Of a DNA stretch of 64,000 nt, positions 1-8,660 are shown one piece after another. Made by a program: the position numbers and the translations under genes. This DNA is from Pseudonocardia phyllosphaerae (lineage in GTDB: Bacteria > Actinomycetota > Actinomycetes > Mycobacteriales > Pseudonocardiaceae). The notes under the pieces were generated by a model. That model saw nothing but the letters and a program-made list of their open reading frames with translations. It did no database searches and was not told the origin of the DNA. Numbering within the stretch: position 1 is the stretch's first letter; every line of letters begins with the position of its first letter. Location: the NCBI RefSeq assembly GCF_046546475.1, contig NZ_JBKGXS010000002.1:248001-312000 (forward strand), written 5' to 3'.

Positions 1-7
1 CGGTCAT
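1..7 (-). CDS. start of a gene cut off by the window edge
   Basis: Only the first seven bases are present (ATG ACC G on the minus strand). They are preceded at 13-20 by TGGGAGAA, a good ribosome site five to six bases before the ATG, so this is probably the next gene of the operon begun by the FAD reductase at 57-1442. In mycobacteria the matching reductase is followed by a DUF1365 gene and a fatty-acid methyltransferase. That is a guess about identity, not something visible here. Confidence 0.35.
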
Positions 8-56
8 TGCCGTTCTCCCAGTGTCGGTCGTCGCAGGTCGCGATCGATGTGCAGGC

Positions 57-1442
57 TCACCGGCGTCCGGTGACCTTGCGGAACAGGTCGAGCGCCCGCC
101 CGTCCGGGTCGTAGCGCTCCTTCACCGCGCGGTAGGCGTCGCCGTTGTAGTGCGCCCAGAACTCGTCCTCGTCGTAGTGCACCGTCGAGTACAGCGACTT
201 GTGGCCGCCGAGGGAGGCCACGAGCTCCTCGATCAGCCGGTTGTGTGCCCACGGGTCGCCGGGCTTCTCCGGCACCGAGGACCAGAACCCGACGTTGACG
301 TAGAGCCGGCCGGGTTCCATCGGGTACAGCGGCCAGGACCGCTCGCCGCGCAGCTCGAGCGGGCACAGCCACACCGGCTCGATCGGCACCTCGCGGTGGA
401 AGACCTCGAGGAACTCCGGCAGCCGCTCGACCGGGATCTCGACGTCCTGCACGACCATCTCCTCGGCCGTGCCGCCGAGCGCTTCGCGGACCCGGTTCGA
501 CGCGCCGTAGCGCTGGTCGAGGGCGACGAGGCGGCGGTAGACGTCCGAGCGGCGGTAGCGGCGCGGCCAGAACCGCCGCACCGCCGGGTTCTGCACGCCG
601 AACGCGCGCGAGCACCAGAACCAGTCCGGGTCCCAGCGCCAGATGAAGTCGTGCGTGGTCAGGTGGTCGACCGGGCGCTGCTGCAGCGAGCGGTAGAAGA
701 CCTCCTGACCGGTGTAGTCGGAGATCCGCGCTCCGGGCATCGGGGCGTCGACGAACTCACCGACGGTCAGGTACTGCTCCTCGGGCGAGAAGACCACGCC
801 GTCGAGGAAGTCGACCCCGCCGGCGGGACCGGCCTCGACGAAGCCGGGGATCGCGTCGGACAGCGCCTGCGCGGTCGGGTACCGGTGGTGGGTGAGCTTG
901 ACGAAGGGCTTGACCGGCGCCAGCTCCACGACCAGACGCATCGCGTAGCCGAGGGTCCCGTAGGAGTTGGGGAACGCGGCGAACAGGTCCGCGTGCTCGC
1001 CGTCGGGGGTGACCGTGAGCAGCTCACCGGACGGGGTGAGGACGTCCATCTCCAGCACCGACTCGTGCGGCAGCCCGTCGCGGAACGACGACGCCTCCAC
1101 CCCGAGCCCGGTGACGGCGCCGCCCAGGGTGATGGTCTTGAGCTGCGGCACGACCAGCGGCATCAGGCCGTACGGCAGGGTCGCGGCGACGATCGTCTCG
1201 TAGGTCGCCATGCCCTGGACCTCGGCGGTACGGGCCTCCGGGTCCACCGACAGGACACCGTTCAGCGCGGTGGTGTCCAGCGCGGTGGCGCCGCGGCCGC
1301 GGTCCCGGTCGCCGAACCGGAACAGGTTCGACGACGGCTTGGCCAGCTGCACCCGGCCGGCACCGCTGCGGGCCGCACGCAGCCGCTCGACGGCCGCGTC
1401 GTGCGTGGACCGGGCGGTCGGCGCAGCTGCGAAGGTCACCAT
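57..1442 (-). CDS. FAD-binding reductase, DHCR24-like (TmsA/BfaA type)
   Basis: A 461-residue FAD-linked oxidoreductase of the PCMH/VAO fold. The FAD domain occupies about residues 25-200 and contains LVVPQLKTITLGGAV and GLGVEASSF (about 96-120), the glycine-rich FAD contact. The C-terminal half has the Trp/Tyr-rich substrate region (WRWDPDWFW, PLYPMEPGRLYVNVGFW) of the Delta24-sterol reductase family. The sequence closely recalls mycobacterial Rv0449c, whose relatives BfaA/TmsA reduce the methylene intermediate when 10-methyl branched fatty acids such as tuberculostearic acid are made on phospholipid acyl chains. The partner methyltransferase is not in the window, so the role is inferred from family. 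It is first in a leftward operon; the next start follows about 50 bases downstream. Confidence 0.85.
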   Translation of the reverse strand: MVTFAAAPTARSTHDAAVERLRAARSGAGRVQLAKPSSNLFRFGDRDRGRGATALDTTALNGVLSVDPEARTAEVQGMATYETIVAATLPYGLMPLVVPQLKTITLGGAVTGLGVEASSFRDGLPHESVLEMDVLTPSGELLTVTPDGEHADLFAAFPNSYGTLGYAMRLVVELAPVKPFVKLTHHRYPTAQALSDAIPGFVEAGPAGGVDFLDGVVFSPEEQYLTVGEFVDAPMPGARISDYTGQEVFYRSLQQRPVDHLTTHDFIWRWDPDWFWCSRAFGVQNPAVRRFWPRRYRRSDVYRRLVALDQRYGASNRVREALGGTAEEMVVQDVEIPVERLPEFLEVFHREVPIEPVWLCPLELRGERSWPLYPMEPGRLYVNVGFWSSVPEKPGDPWAHNRLIEELVASLGGHKSLYSTVHYDEDEFWAHYNGDAYRAVKERYDPDGRALDLFRKVTGRR

Positions 1443-1641
1443 GACCTCGACGATATCCCCGCATCGTTTGCGACGCTCACGGTTGACTCACTCGTCACAC
1501 AGGCCGTCCCCATGACCCGATCGGCCCTGCCCATGACCCCATTCATGATCGTCTTACGTTCCGCAACCGTCCGTGATGGACCGACCTGACCGGGTGAGCG
1601 CCACCGCGCGGAGCGGGCCGGGGCGTGGTGTCATCCGGCGC

Positions 1642-2346
1642 GTGGCACACACGAACGACAACCCCGCGCAGAACGTCACCTTCCCCTCCGGCGGCGGCAC
1701 CGCCCACGGCTACCTGAAGCTGCCCGACTCGGGCTCCGGGCCCGGCGTCGTCGTCATCCAGGAGTGGTGGGGGCTCACCGACCACATCGTCGACGTGACG
1801 AACCGGCTCGCCGCCGAGGGCTTCGTCGCACTCGCCCCGGATCTCTACGGCGGCCGCACCACCCACGACTCCGACGAGGCCGGGCAGCTCATGGGCGAGC
1901 TGCCGGTGAACCAGGCGGCGACCGACCTGGGCGGCGCCGTGGACTACCTGCTCTCCCTCGACGAGGTCACCTCGTCGACCGTCGGCGCGATCGGCTTCTG
2001 CATGGGCGGCGGCTTCGTGCTGGTCCTGGCCGCGCAGCAGGGCGACAAGGTCAGCGCCGCGGTGCCGTTCTACGGCGTGCTGAAGGAGGACTACCCGTCC
2101 TTCGCGAAGCTGACCGCCGCGGTGCAGGGGCACTTCGGCGAGCAGGACACGATGGCGCCGCCGGAGGCCGTGGAGGCCCTCGCCGACCGGATCGAGAACG
2201 AGTCCGGCTCGCGCCCGGAGTTCCTGGAGTACCCGGCAGGGCACGCGTTCTTCAACGACGAGAACCACATGGGCACCTACGACGCCGAGCAGGCCGAGAT
2301 CGCCTGGGACCGCGCCGTGCAGTTCCTGCGGCAGCACGTGAAGTAG
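1642..2346 (+). CDS. dienelactone hydrolase family protein
   Basis: A 234-residue single-domain alpha/beta hydrolase of the DLH family, presumed cytoplasmic. The triad is visible: nucleophile Cys120 in GFCMGG, Asp169 in GEQDT and His201 in AGHAFF. Glu41 in QEWWG matches the family's activating glutamate. Members open dienelactones or related lactones and esters; the substrate here cannot be read. I chose the GTG at 1642 (protein begins VAHTNDNPAQ), which gives the usual family length. An in-frame ATG at 1573 would add 23 arginine- and proline-rich residues unlike the family. It is transcribed divergently from the FAD reductase and convergently with the aldo/keto reductase. Confidence 0.9.
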   Translation: MAHTNDNPAQNVTFPSGGGTAHGYLKLPDSGSGPGVVVIQEWWGLTDHIVDVTNRLAAEGFVALAPDLYGGRTTHDSDEAGQLMGELPVNQAATDLGGAVDYLLSLDEVTSSTVGAIGFCMGGGFVLVLAAQQGDKVSAAVPFYGVLKEDYPSFAKLTAAVQGHFGEQDTMAPPEAVEALADRIENESGSRPEFLEYPAGHAFFNDENHMGTYDAEQAEIAWDRAVQFLRQHVK

Positions 2347-2368
2347 GTCCGCCGCCGCTCCGTCCGCG

Positions 2369-2453
2369 CAGCAGGTCCGCCGCGGTGTCAGCCGAGCGGC
2401 CGGTCAGCCGAGCAGCAGGTCCACCGCTCAGCAGGTCAGCCGCGCAGCAGGTC
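2369..2453. repeat. short direct repeats at the 3' end of the aldo/keto reductase
   Basis: CAGCAGGTC occurs at 2369-2377, 2413-2421, 2429-2437 and 2445-2453. The last three copies are exactly 16 bases apart. The final copy encodes part of the reductase C-terminus (minus strand) and the others lie past its stop, which suggests slippage duplication of the gene end. Confidence 0.7.
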
Positions 2454-3422
2454 ACGGGCCAGGGCGGGGTACGCGCGCGGGCCGACCGTGCGGTGCACCG
2501 CCTCGGCCGCGGCGGTGAGCCCGGCGTGCTCGTCGTCGCGCAGCCGGATCTCCGCGGCCGCGGCGTTGGACTCCACCTGCGCGACGCTCGACGCCCCCGG
2601 GATCGCCACGGTGTTCGGGTGGTGCACCACCCATGCCAGGGCGACCTGGGCGGGCGTCGCGTCGTGCGCGGTGGCGACGTCGCGGAGCGCGTCGGTCAGC
2701 GGGGCGAGCGCCCGCAGGTTCGCCGGCAGCCACGCGGTGTTGCGCCGCACCCGGTTCGACGGCCGGTGGGTCTCGTCGTAGCGGCCGGTGAGCAGGCCCT
2801 GGGCGAGCGGGCTGTAGGCGATGACGACGCGCCCGTGCTCGGCCGCCCACGGCACCAGGTCCGCGGCGGGCTCGCGGCGCAGCAGGCTGAACTCGACCTG
2901 GTTCGACAGCACCGGGCCGCCGAGCGCGGCCTCGGCGGACCGCCAGCGGCGCAGCGGGTAGGCCGACACCCCGGCGTCGCGGACCAGCCCGATGCGCTGC
3001 AGCGTGGCCATGCCGCGCATGGCCGACCGGTCGTCGAGCACGGGGTGGGGCTTGTGCACCTGGTACAGGTCGATCGCCCGGACCCCGAGCGCCGACGCCG
3101 AGGTGACCGCCCGCTGCTCCAGGATCGGGGCCAGCGGCAGGATCGGCAGGAACTTGGTGGCGAGCACGACGCCGTCGCGCGGGTCGGTGCCGCCCGAGGC
3201 CCGCAGTGCGTCGCCGAGGATCTGCTCGCTGCGGCCGAAGCCGTAGAGCTCGGCGGTGTCGAAGAACGTGATGCCCAGCTCGCGGGCGCGGGCGACGATG
3301 CGGTGCGCCTCGGCGCGGAAGTCCTCGCCGTAGCCCCACTCGGTGGAGCCGAACTGCCAGGTCCCGAGCCCGATCACGGACCAGGGGATGCCGGCGGAGC
3401 CGAGGCCCTCGAGGTAGCGCAT
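2436..3422 (-). CDS. aldo/keto reductase
   Basis: A 328-residue NADPH-dependent aldo/keto reductase barrel. The catalytic tetrad is complete: Asp55 and Tyr60 in FFDTAELYG, Lys90 in ATKF and His123 in QVHKP. The cofactor-binding end carries AIPGASS. The protein resembles the YajO/Tas-like bacterial AKR branch that reduces assorted carbonyls; no particular substrate is indicated. The ATG at 3422 has a GGGGGAGG ribosome site eight bases upstream and lies 23 bases past the stop of the esterase at 3446-4504, so the two are probably co-transcribed. Confidence 0.9.
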   Translation of the reverse strand: MRYLEGLGSAGIPWSVIGLGTWQFGSTEWGYGEDFRAEAHRIVARARELGITFFDTAELYGFGRSEQILGDALRASGGTDPRDGVVLATKFLPILPLAPILEQRAVTSASALGVRAIDLYQVHKPHPVLDDRSAMRGMATLQRIGLVRDAGVSAYPLRRWRSAEAALGGPVLSNQVEFSLLRREPAADLVPWAAEHGRVVIAYSPLAQGLLTGRYDETHRPSNRVRRNTAWLPANLRALAPLTDALRDVATAHDATPAQVALAWVVHHPNTVAIPGASSVAQVESNAAAAEIRLRDDEHAGLTAAAEAVHRTVGPRAYPALARDLLRG

Positions 3423-3445
3423 GGGGCGATCCTCCCCCGCCGCGG

Positions 3446-4504
3446 TCAGCGGAGCCCGAAGAACCTCGCGACGAGGTCGGTGGCGCGCACCGTCTGCGTG
3501 GTCCGCCCCTCCCCGCTGTAGCTCGTGGCGCCGGGCCAGGTGTGCCCGCCGCCGTCGACGGCGACGTGCTCGACCGTCGCCCCCGCGGTGCAGCCGGTAT
3601 AGGTGCTGGTCGTGACGTCGGGCTCGGTCCGCCGGGTCGCCGGGCGGGGCGTGCAGCCGTCGCGGCGCACCCACTCGGCGACCTTGTCCGGGATCGGCGG
3701 GAGGCCACGGCTCGCGTTGCCGCCGTAGGGAATCGTGCTGTCCGCGGTGCCGTGCACGAACAGCGCGGGGACCGCACGGCCGGGCGCGCAGGCCGGCTCG
3801 CCCTTCCGGTAGTACGCCCCGGCGACGGCGGCGACCGAGGCGATCCGGTCGGCCATCCGGCAGCCGAGGATCTCGGTGAACCCGCCGCCGTTGGAGATGC
3901 CCGTGGCGAAGACCCGCTGCCGGTCGAGGCAGAGGTCGGACTCGAGGTCGTCGAGCAGGGTGCGGGTGAAGGCGACGTCGTCGACACCGGGCGCGGAGTA
4001 CGGCGCGCCCTGCCAGGCCTGCCGATCGTCGGCGCCGCGGACGCCCTCCGGGTAGGCGACGACGGCAGGCTGCGACGACAGCCCGGTGAAGTTCTCGGTC
4101 TTCTCGGCGCCGGCGCCGCGGCCGTGGAAGGCGAGCACGACCGGGGTCGGGCGGGCCGGGTCGTAGTTCGCGGGGACGTGCACCCGGGCGGCACGTTGCA
4201 GGCCGCCGCTGGTGACGGTGCGGACGACCGTGGTGCCGGGCTGCTGCGGAGCGGCGGTGCCGCAGCCCGCGCTGCCGCCCACCGGAGCGCTCGGCGCCGC
4301 AGGGTTCTCCGCTGCGGTGGCTCCCGGCGCCGCGGTGGCTCCGTAGCCCGGGACTGCCGCGGCGGCTGCGTGGTTCGGGACTGCCGCGGCCGCTCCGTGG
4401 TTCGGGACTGCCGCGGCGGCGCCGCCGGCGGTGACCGTCAGGCCGGCGGCGACGGCGGTCGCGCAGGCCAGCACGGCGCGCAGGCAGGTCCTCGGTGCGG
4501 GCAC
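3446..4504 (-). CDS. secreted PHB-depolymerase/feruloyl-esterase-like hydrolase
   Basis: A 352-residue exported alpha/beta hydrolase of the LpqC/PHB-depolymerase esterase family. A Sec signal peptide (residues 1-32) is followed by an alanine-rich linker (33-70) in which AVPNHGAA-like units repeat. The catalytic domain runs from about 85 to the end: HGRG oxyanion segment (127-130), Ser204 in GISNG, Asp255 in GTAD and His321 in GGGHTWPG. Six cysteines could form disulfides. The GTG at 4504 is preceded by GAGAGGGAA at a good distance; an in-frame ATG at 4591 would add a non-signal extension. It is a close paralogue of 4648-5748. The substrate could be a short-chain polyester or an aryl ester. 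Confidence 0.85.
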   Translation of the reverse strand: MPAPRTCLRAVLACATAVAAGLTVTAGGAAAAVPNHGAAAAVPNHAAAAAVPGYGATAAPGATAAENPAAPSAPVGGSAGCGTAAPQQPGTTVVRTVTSGGLQRAARVHVPANYDPARPTPVVLAFHGRGAGAEKTENFTGLSSQPAVVAYPEGVRGADDRQAWQGAPYSAPGVDDVAFTRTLLDDLESDLCLDRQRVFATGISNGGGFTEILGCRMADRIASVAAVAGAYYRKGEPACAPGRAVPALFVHGTADSTIPYGGNASRGLPPIPDKVAEWVRRDGCTPRPATRRTEPDVTTSTYTGCTAGATVEHVAVDGGGHTWPGATSYSGEGRTTQTVRATDLVARFFGLR

Positions 4505-4647
4505 AGCGGTTCCCTCTCGTCGCGGGGCGGCCACCGGCCGCCCGGGATCGATGATCACACTCACCGCCCGATCTCCTCGCGCACAAGGCATCCCGCGCGA
4601 CCGTGCGGGCGACGGCAGATCACGACGGTTCAGCGGGGCCCGAGGAG

Positions 4648-5748
4648 TCAGCGGAGCCCGAAGAATTCCCCGATCAGCTCGGTGGCCCGTACGGTCTGCG
4701 TGGTCCGGCCCTCACCGCTGTAGGTCGTGGCGCCCGGCCAGGTGTGGCCGCCGCCCTCGACGGCGACGTGCTCGACCCGGCTCCCGTCGGCGCAGCCGGA
4801 CCAGGTGCTGGTCGTGACGTCGGGCTCGGTCCGCCGGGTGGCGGGCCGCCGGTCGCAGCCCTCGCGGCGGGCCCACTCGTCGACCTTCTCCGGGATCGGC
4901 GGGAGCCCGCGCTCGGCGCTACCGGTGTACGGGACGACCGGGTCGGCGGTGCCGTGGACGAACAGGGCCGGGACCGAGCGGCCGGGTGTGCAGGCCGGTT
5001 CACCCGCCCGGTAGTACGCCCCCGCTACCGGGGCGATCGCCGCGATGCGGCCCGCCATCCGGCAGCCGAGGATCTCGACGAACCCGCCGCCGTTGGACTT
5101 GCCGGCCGCGAACACCCGCTGCGGATCGACACAGAGGTTCGACTCGAGGTCGTCGAGCAGGGCGCCGGTGAACGCGACGTCGTCGACGCCCGGTGCCGCG
5201 TACGGCGCGCCCTGCCAGGACCGCTTCCCCTCGCCGCCCTCGACGCCGTAGGGGTAGGCGACGATCGCCGGCAGCGACGAGAGCCCGGAGAACTCCTCGG
5301 TCGTCCTCCCGCCGTTGCCGCGACCGTGGAACATCAGCACCACCGGGGTCGCGCGGTCCGGCGTGTAGTCCTGCGGGACGTGCAGGCGTACCCGGCGGTC
5401 GATCCCGCCGCTGCGCACGGTGCGGTCGACGCTCGTCCCGGGCTGCTGCGGCGCGGGAGTGCCGCAGCCCGCGCTGCGCTGCCGGGTCACGCGGGGCGCG
5501 GTGCTGCTCCCGCCGGCGCCGGCCGGTGCGGCGGTGTCCTGTGTGTCCTGCGGCCCGCGGACCGGTGCGGCGGTGTCCTGTGTGTCCTGCGTTCCGCGGG
5601 ACGGTGCGGCGGTGTCCTGCGTTCCGCGGGGTGGTGCAGCGGTGGCGACGCCTGCCGTGCCGGCCAGGAGCGTCGCGACGGCGGCCGCGCAGACAGAGGC
5701 GGCGCGAAGGCGTTGCGCGACAGAGGATCGGTCGATCGGTCGGGACAT
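4648..5748 (-). CDS. secreted PHB-depolymerase-like hydrolase, tandem paralogue
   Basis: A 366-residue paralogue of the neighbouring esterase. The signal peptide (1-38) is followed by a repeat linker (41-76) built from QDTAAP and RGTQDT units, then the same catalytic domain: HGRG (141-144), Ser218 in GKSNG, Asp269 in GTAD and His335 in GGGHTWPG. The first 15 bases of DNA inside its stop and the last of the other copy are nearly identical, and both proteins end in FFGLR, so this is a recent tandem duplication. Start ATG 5748 has GGGAG upstream; an ATG at 5793 lacks one. Unlike the catalytic cores, the linkers of the two copies share no sequence. Confidence 0.85.
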   Translation of the reverse strand: MSRPIDRSSVAQRLRAASVCAAAVATLLAGTAGVATAAPPRGTQDTAAPSRGTQDTQDTAAPVRGPQDTQDTAAPAGAGGSSTAPRVTRQRSAGCGTPAPQQPGTSVDRTVRSGGIDRRVRLHVPQDYTPDRATPVVLMFHGRGNGGRTTEEFSGLSSLPAIVAYPYGVEGGEGKRSWQGAPYAAPGVDDVAFTGALLDDLESNLCVDPQRVFAAGKSNGGGFVEILGCRMAGRIAAIAPVAGAYYRAGEPACTPGRSVPALFVHGTADPVVPYTGSAERGLPPIPEKVDEWARREGCDRRPATRRTEPDVTTSTWSGCADGSRVEHVAVEGGGHTWPGATTYSGEGRTTQTVRATELIGEFFGLR

Positions 5749-6076
5749 GCGGAGCTCCCTCGGGACGACGTCGCCGGCAGCTGCGGCGCACACCCCGTTC
5801 GAGGCGAGCGGCCACCGACAGCGTCACGTCTTGATCGACTTCGCGCACATACGGCCACCCGGGCGTGGTGGTGCAGCACCCGGGCGGCCCAGCGCGGCCG
5901 GACGTCCGGCGGAGCGCGGATCACCCACCGCGACGACGTCTCACCCGATCGCCCGCAGTCACGGACGGCACTCGTACGAGCAGCGCGGGCGCGGCCGGTC
6001 GTCACACCCGGCGCCCGGTTCGCACACCGGATATTTCGGGTGTCGGAACCGGCTCCGGGGTGTGCAGTCGGGCTGG

Positions 6077-6121
6077 GCCATCGGCGGAGACACCGGACGG
6101 AGCCATCGGCGGAGACACCGG
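6077..6121. repeat. two direct repeats of 20 bp, 25-bp period
   Basis: GCCATCGGCGGAGACACCGG occurs at 6077-6096 and again, unchanged, at 6102-6121. It lies immediately left of the inverted repeat at 6125-6181 and shares base 6121 with the inner hairpin. Confidence 0.85.
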
Positions 6122-6181
6122 CCGGAGATGCCTCAGCAGGTGAAGCATCTCCGGCCGACGTCTCACCTGCTGAGGCATCTC
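6121..6181. repeat. nested inverted repeats, two exclusive hairpins
   Basis: A perfect 19-bp inverted repeat, GAGATGCCTCAGCAGGTGA (6125-6143) with its complement at 6163-6181, is separated by 19 bases. A second perfect 11-bp repeat, GCCGGAGATGC (6121-6131) with its complement at 6145-6155, uses part of the same left arm, so the two stems cannot form together. No coding frame crosses it convincingly. Confidence 0.85.
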
Positions 6182-6302
6182 GCGCCCATGACTGCCGTCC
6201 GGCGCCGTGCCACCGGCGGGGGCACCCTCGACCACCTGCGTTCCGCGGAACGCGCGGCGACCGCCGGTCGCGGGCGGGAAGGGCGGAAAGGGCCGGTGCG
6301 GC

Positions 6303-7382
6303 TCAGGCGCTCGCGGCGGGCTCGGCCTCGGCGTCCCAGTCCGCGAGGGCCCGGTCCAGCTCGGGCCAGGTCGTGTCGCGGGCCCGTCGTCCGGTCAGCA
6401 CACCGAGGTGGCCGCCGGGCGCGGTCGCGTAGCGGACGTCGGGGCTGCCGGGCAGCAGGGCCACCAGCCGTCGTACGGCCTTGAGCGGAGCGATGACGTC
6501 GTCCCGCCCGGCGACGACGAGCACCGGCACGTCCACCGAGGCCAGCTCGACGTCGCGGCCGTCGAGGCGCAGCGCCCCCGACGCGAGTTCGTTGCTGCGC
6601 AGCATCAGGTGGAAGATCTGGCCGAACACGCGCCCGGGGTAGGCCCGCATGTTGTTCATCAGGTGGTCGACGGCCTCGATCTGGGCGAGGCAGTCGCGGT
6701 CGTCGAGCCGGGACAGGATCGCCAGCGGCTTGGTGATCAGCTTGTCGACCGCGGTGAGCTGGAACGCCCAGCTGACCATCGGCGCGGGGAAGCTGCCGAT
6801 CCCGCGGTAGACCGAGGAGAGGAGCCGTCCGCCGGTGATCTGGGCCAGCGGGCGCAGCGGTGCCACCAGCGGCACCCCGGAGATGTCGATCGGCGTCGCG
6901 ATCGCCGACACCGACCGCACCGGCAGCGGCGCGCGTTCCTGCACCGCGGCGGCCACCGCGAGCAGCGCGAACACCCCGCCCAGCGACCAGGCGACCAGAT
7001 GCACGTCGGAGTCCTCGATCGCCGCGACCTCACGGACCATGGCCGGCACCAGGTCGTCGACCCAGTGCTCGATGCCCAGCGAACGGCCCTCGAACGAGAT
7101 CGGGCCGTAGTCGACGATGTAGACGGTGCGGCCCTGCTGGAGCAGGTGCTCGACCAGCGAGCAGCCGTGCCGCAGGTCGTAGGCGAAGTCGGGCGCACCC
7201 AGCGGCGGGACGAGGAGCACCGGGGCCCCGCCGTCCGGGTCGATCCCCGAGAGCGGGGTGTAGCGGTGCAGGATCCCCGCGGGCGACCCGACGATCGCCT
7301 CCCGCGGCATCCGGTGGAGATCGGCGACCCGCCCCACGACGGTCCGGTCCCAGGCGTTGGCGAGGGCGTCGAGGACGTTCAC
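6303..7382 (-). CDS. PhaC-like alpha/beta hydrolase
   Basis: A 359-residue alpha/beta-hydrolase of the polyhydroxyalkanoate synthase/depolymerase-like group. The nucleophile elbow is AWSLGG with Ser133, where true PHA synthases carry Cys. The acid is Asp294 or Asp295 in AGRDDVIAP and the base His325 in GGHLG. VYIVDYGPISFEG (88-100) is the strand and loop typical of PhaC-like proteins. Serine in place of cysteine argues for an esterase, thioesterase or acyltransferase rather than a polymerase; the similar mycobacterial proteins are linked to acyl lipid metabolism. It is divergent from the acyl-CoA dehydrogenase, with an 84-bp shared control region, so a joint role in acyl metabolism is likely. 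The start at 7382 is an ATG. Confidence 0.8.
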   Translation of the reverse strand: MNVLDALANAWDRTVVGRVADLHRMPREAIVGSPAGILHRYTPLSGIDPDGGAPVLLVPPLGAPDFAYDLRHGCSLVEHLLQQGRTVYIVDYGPISFEGRSLGIEHWVDDLVPAMVREVAAIEDSDVHLVAWSLGGVFALLAVAAAVQERAPLPVRSVSAIATPIDISGVPLVAPLRPLAQITGGRLLSSVYRGIGSFPAPMVSWAFQLTAVDKLITKPLAILSRLDDRDCLAQIEAVDHLMNNMRAYPGRVFGQIFHLMLRSNELASGALRLDGRDVELASVDVPVLVVAGRDDVIAPLKAVRRLVALLPGSPDVRYATAPGGHLGVLTGRRARDTTWPELDRALADWDAEAEPAASA

Positions 7383-7391
7383 GAGCGCACC

Positions 7392-7429
7392 CTACCGGTA
7401 CCGGTGTGAAAAAACCGTACCGCCGGTAG
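7392..7429. promoter_or_regulatory. palindromes between divergent PhaC-like and acyl-CoA dehydrogenase genes
   Basis: ACCGGTACCGGT at 7394-7405 is a perfect 12-bp palindrome. CTACCGG at 7392-7398 is also repeated inverted as CCGGTAG at 7423-7429, with a run of six A between. The position, midway between two divergent starts, fits an operator for a TetR- or GntR-type regulator. The regulator is unknown. Confidence 0.5.
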
Positions 7430-7466
7430 CCCCCAAGTTACCTGCGAGTATGTGAGACTCGCGACC

Positions 7467-8612
<1,146 letters not shown>

Positions 8613-8640
8613 CCCGCGCGGCCGGTCCCCGTCTCGCAGA

Positions 8641-8660
8641 ACGCCGTCAGCAGACGGCGT
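8641..8660. terminator. hairpin between convergent genes
   Basis: ACGCCGTC, loop AGCA, GACGGCGT gives an eight-base-pair stem. It lies between the acyl-CoA dehydrogenase and the PLP enzyme, overlapping the stop of the latter, so it could serve both directions. Confidence 0.5.

Larger units (their letters stand above)
5749..6302. other. 554-bp gap with several inverted repeats, no gene seen
   Basis: No convincing coding frame. It holds an 11-bp inverted repeat with one mismatch (5853-5863 with 5879-5889), the direct and nested inverted repeats listed separately at 6077-6181, a perfect 16-bp palindrome GCGTTCCGCGGAACGC (6238-6253) and a 6-bp hairpin (6257-6271) just past the PhaC-like gene. 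The two right-hand structures are plausible terminators for that leftward gene. The esterase promoter must lie at the left end, but I see no clear -10/-35 pair. Confidence 0.6.

Noticed and set aside
1510..1539. Two copies of CCATGACCC 21 bases apart between divergent genes
   Set aside because: Too short, and without symmetry or a promoter context that would support an operator.
1764..3521. Long plus-strand open frame of 585 codons
   Set aside because: It is an arginine/glycine-rich shadow of the dienelactone hydrolase and the aldo/keto reductase. It has no domains, and the other frames hold clear proteins.
6077..6181. CRISPR-like array because of the 20-bp repeats
   Set aside because: Only two repeats five bases apart, with no spacers and no cas genes.
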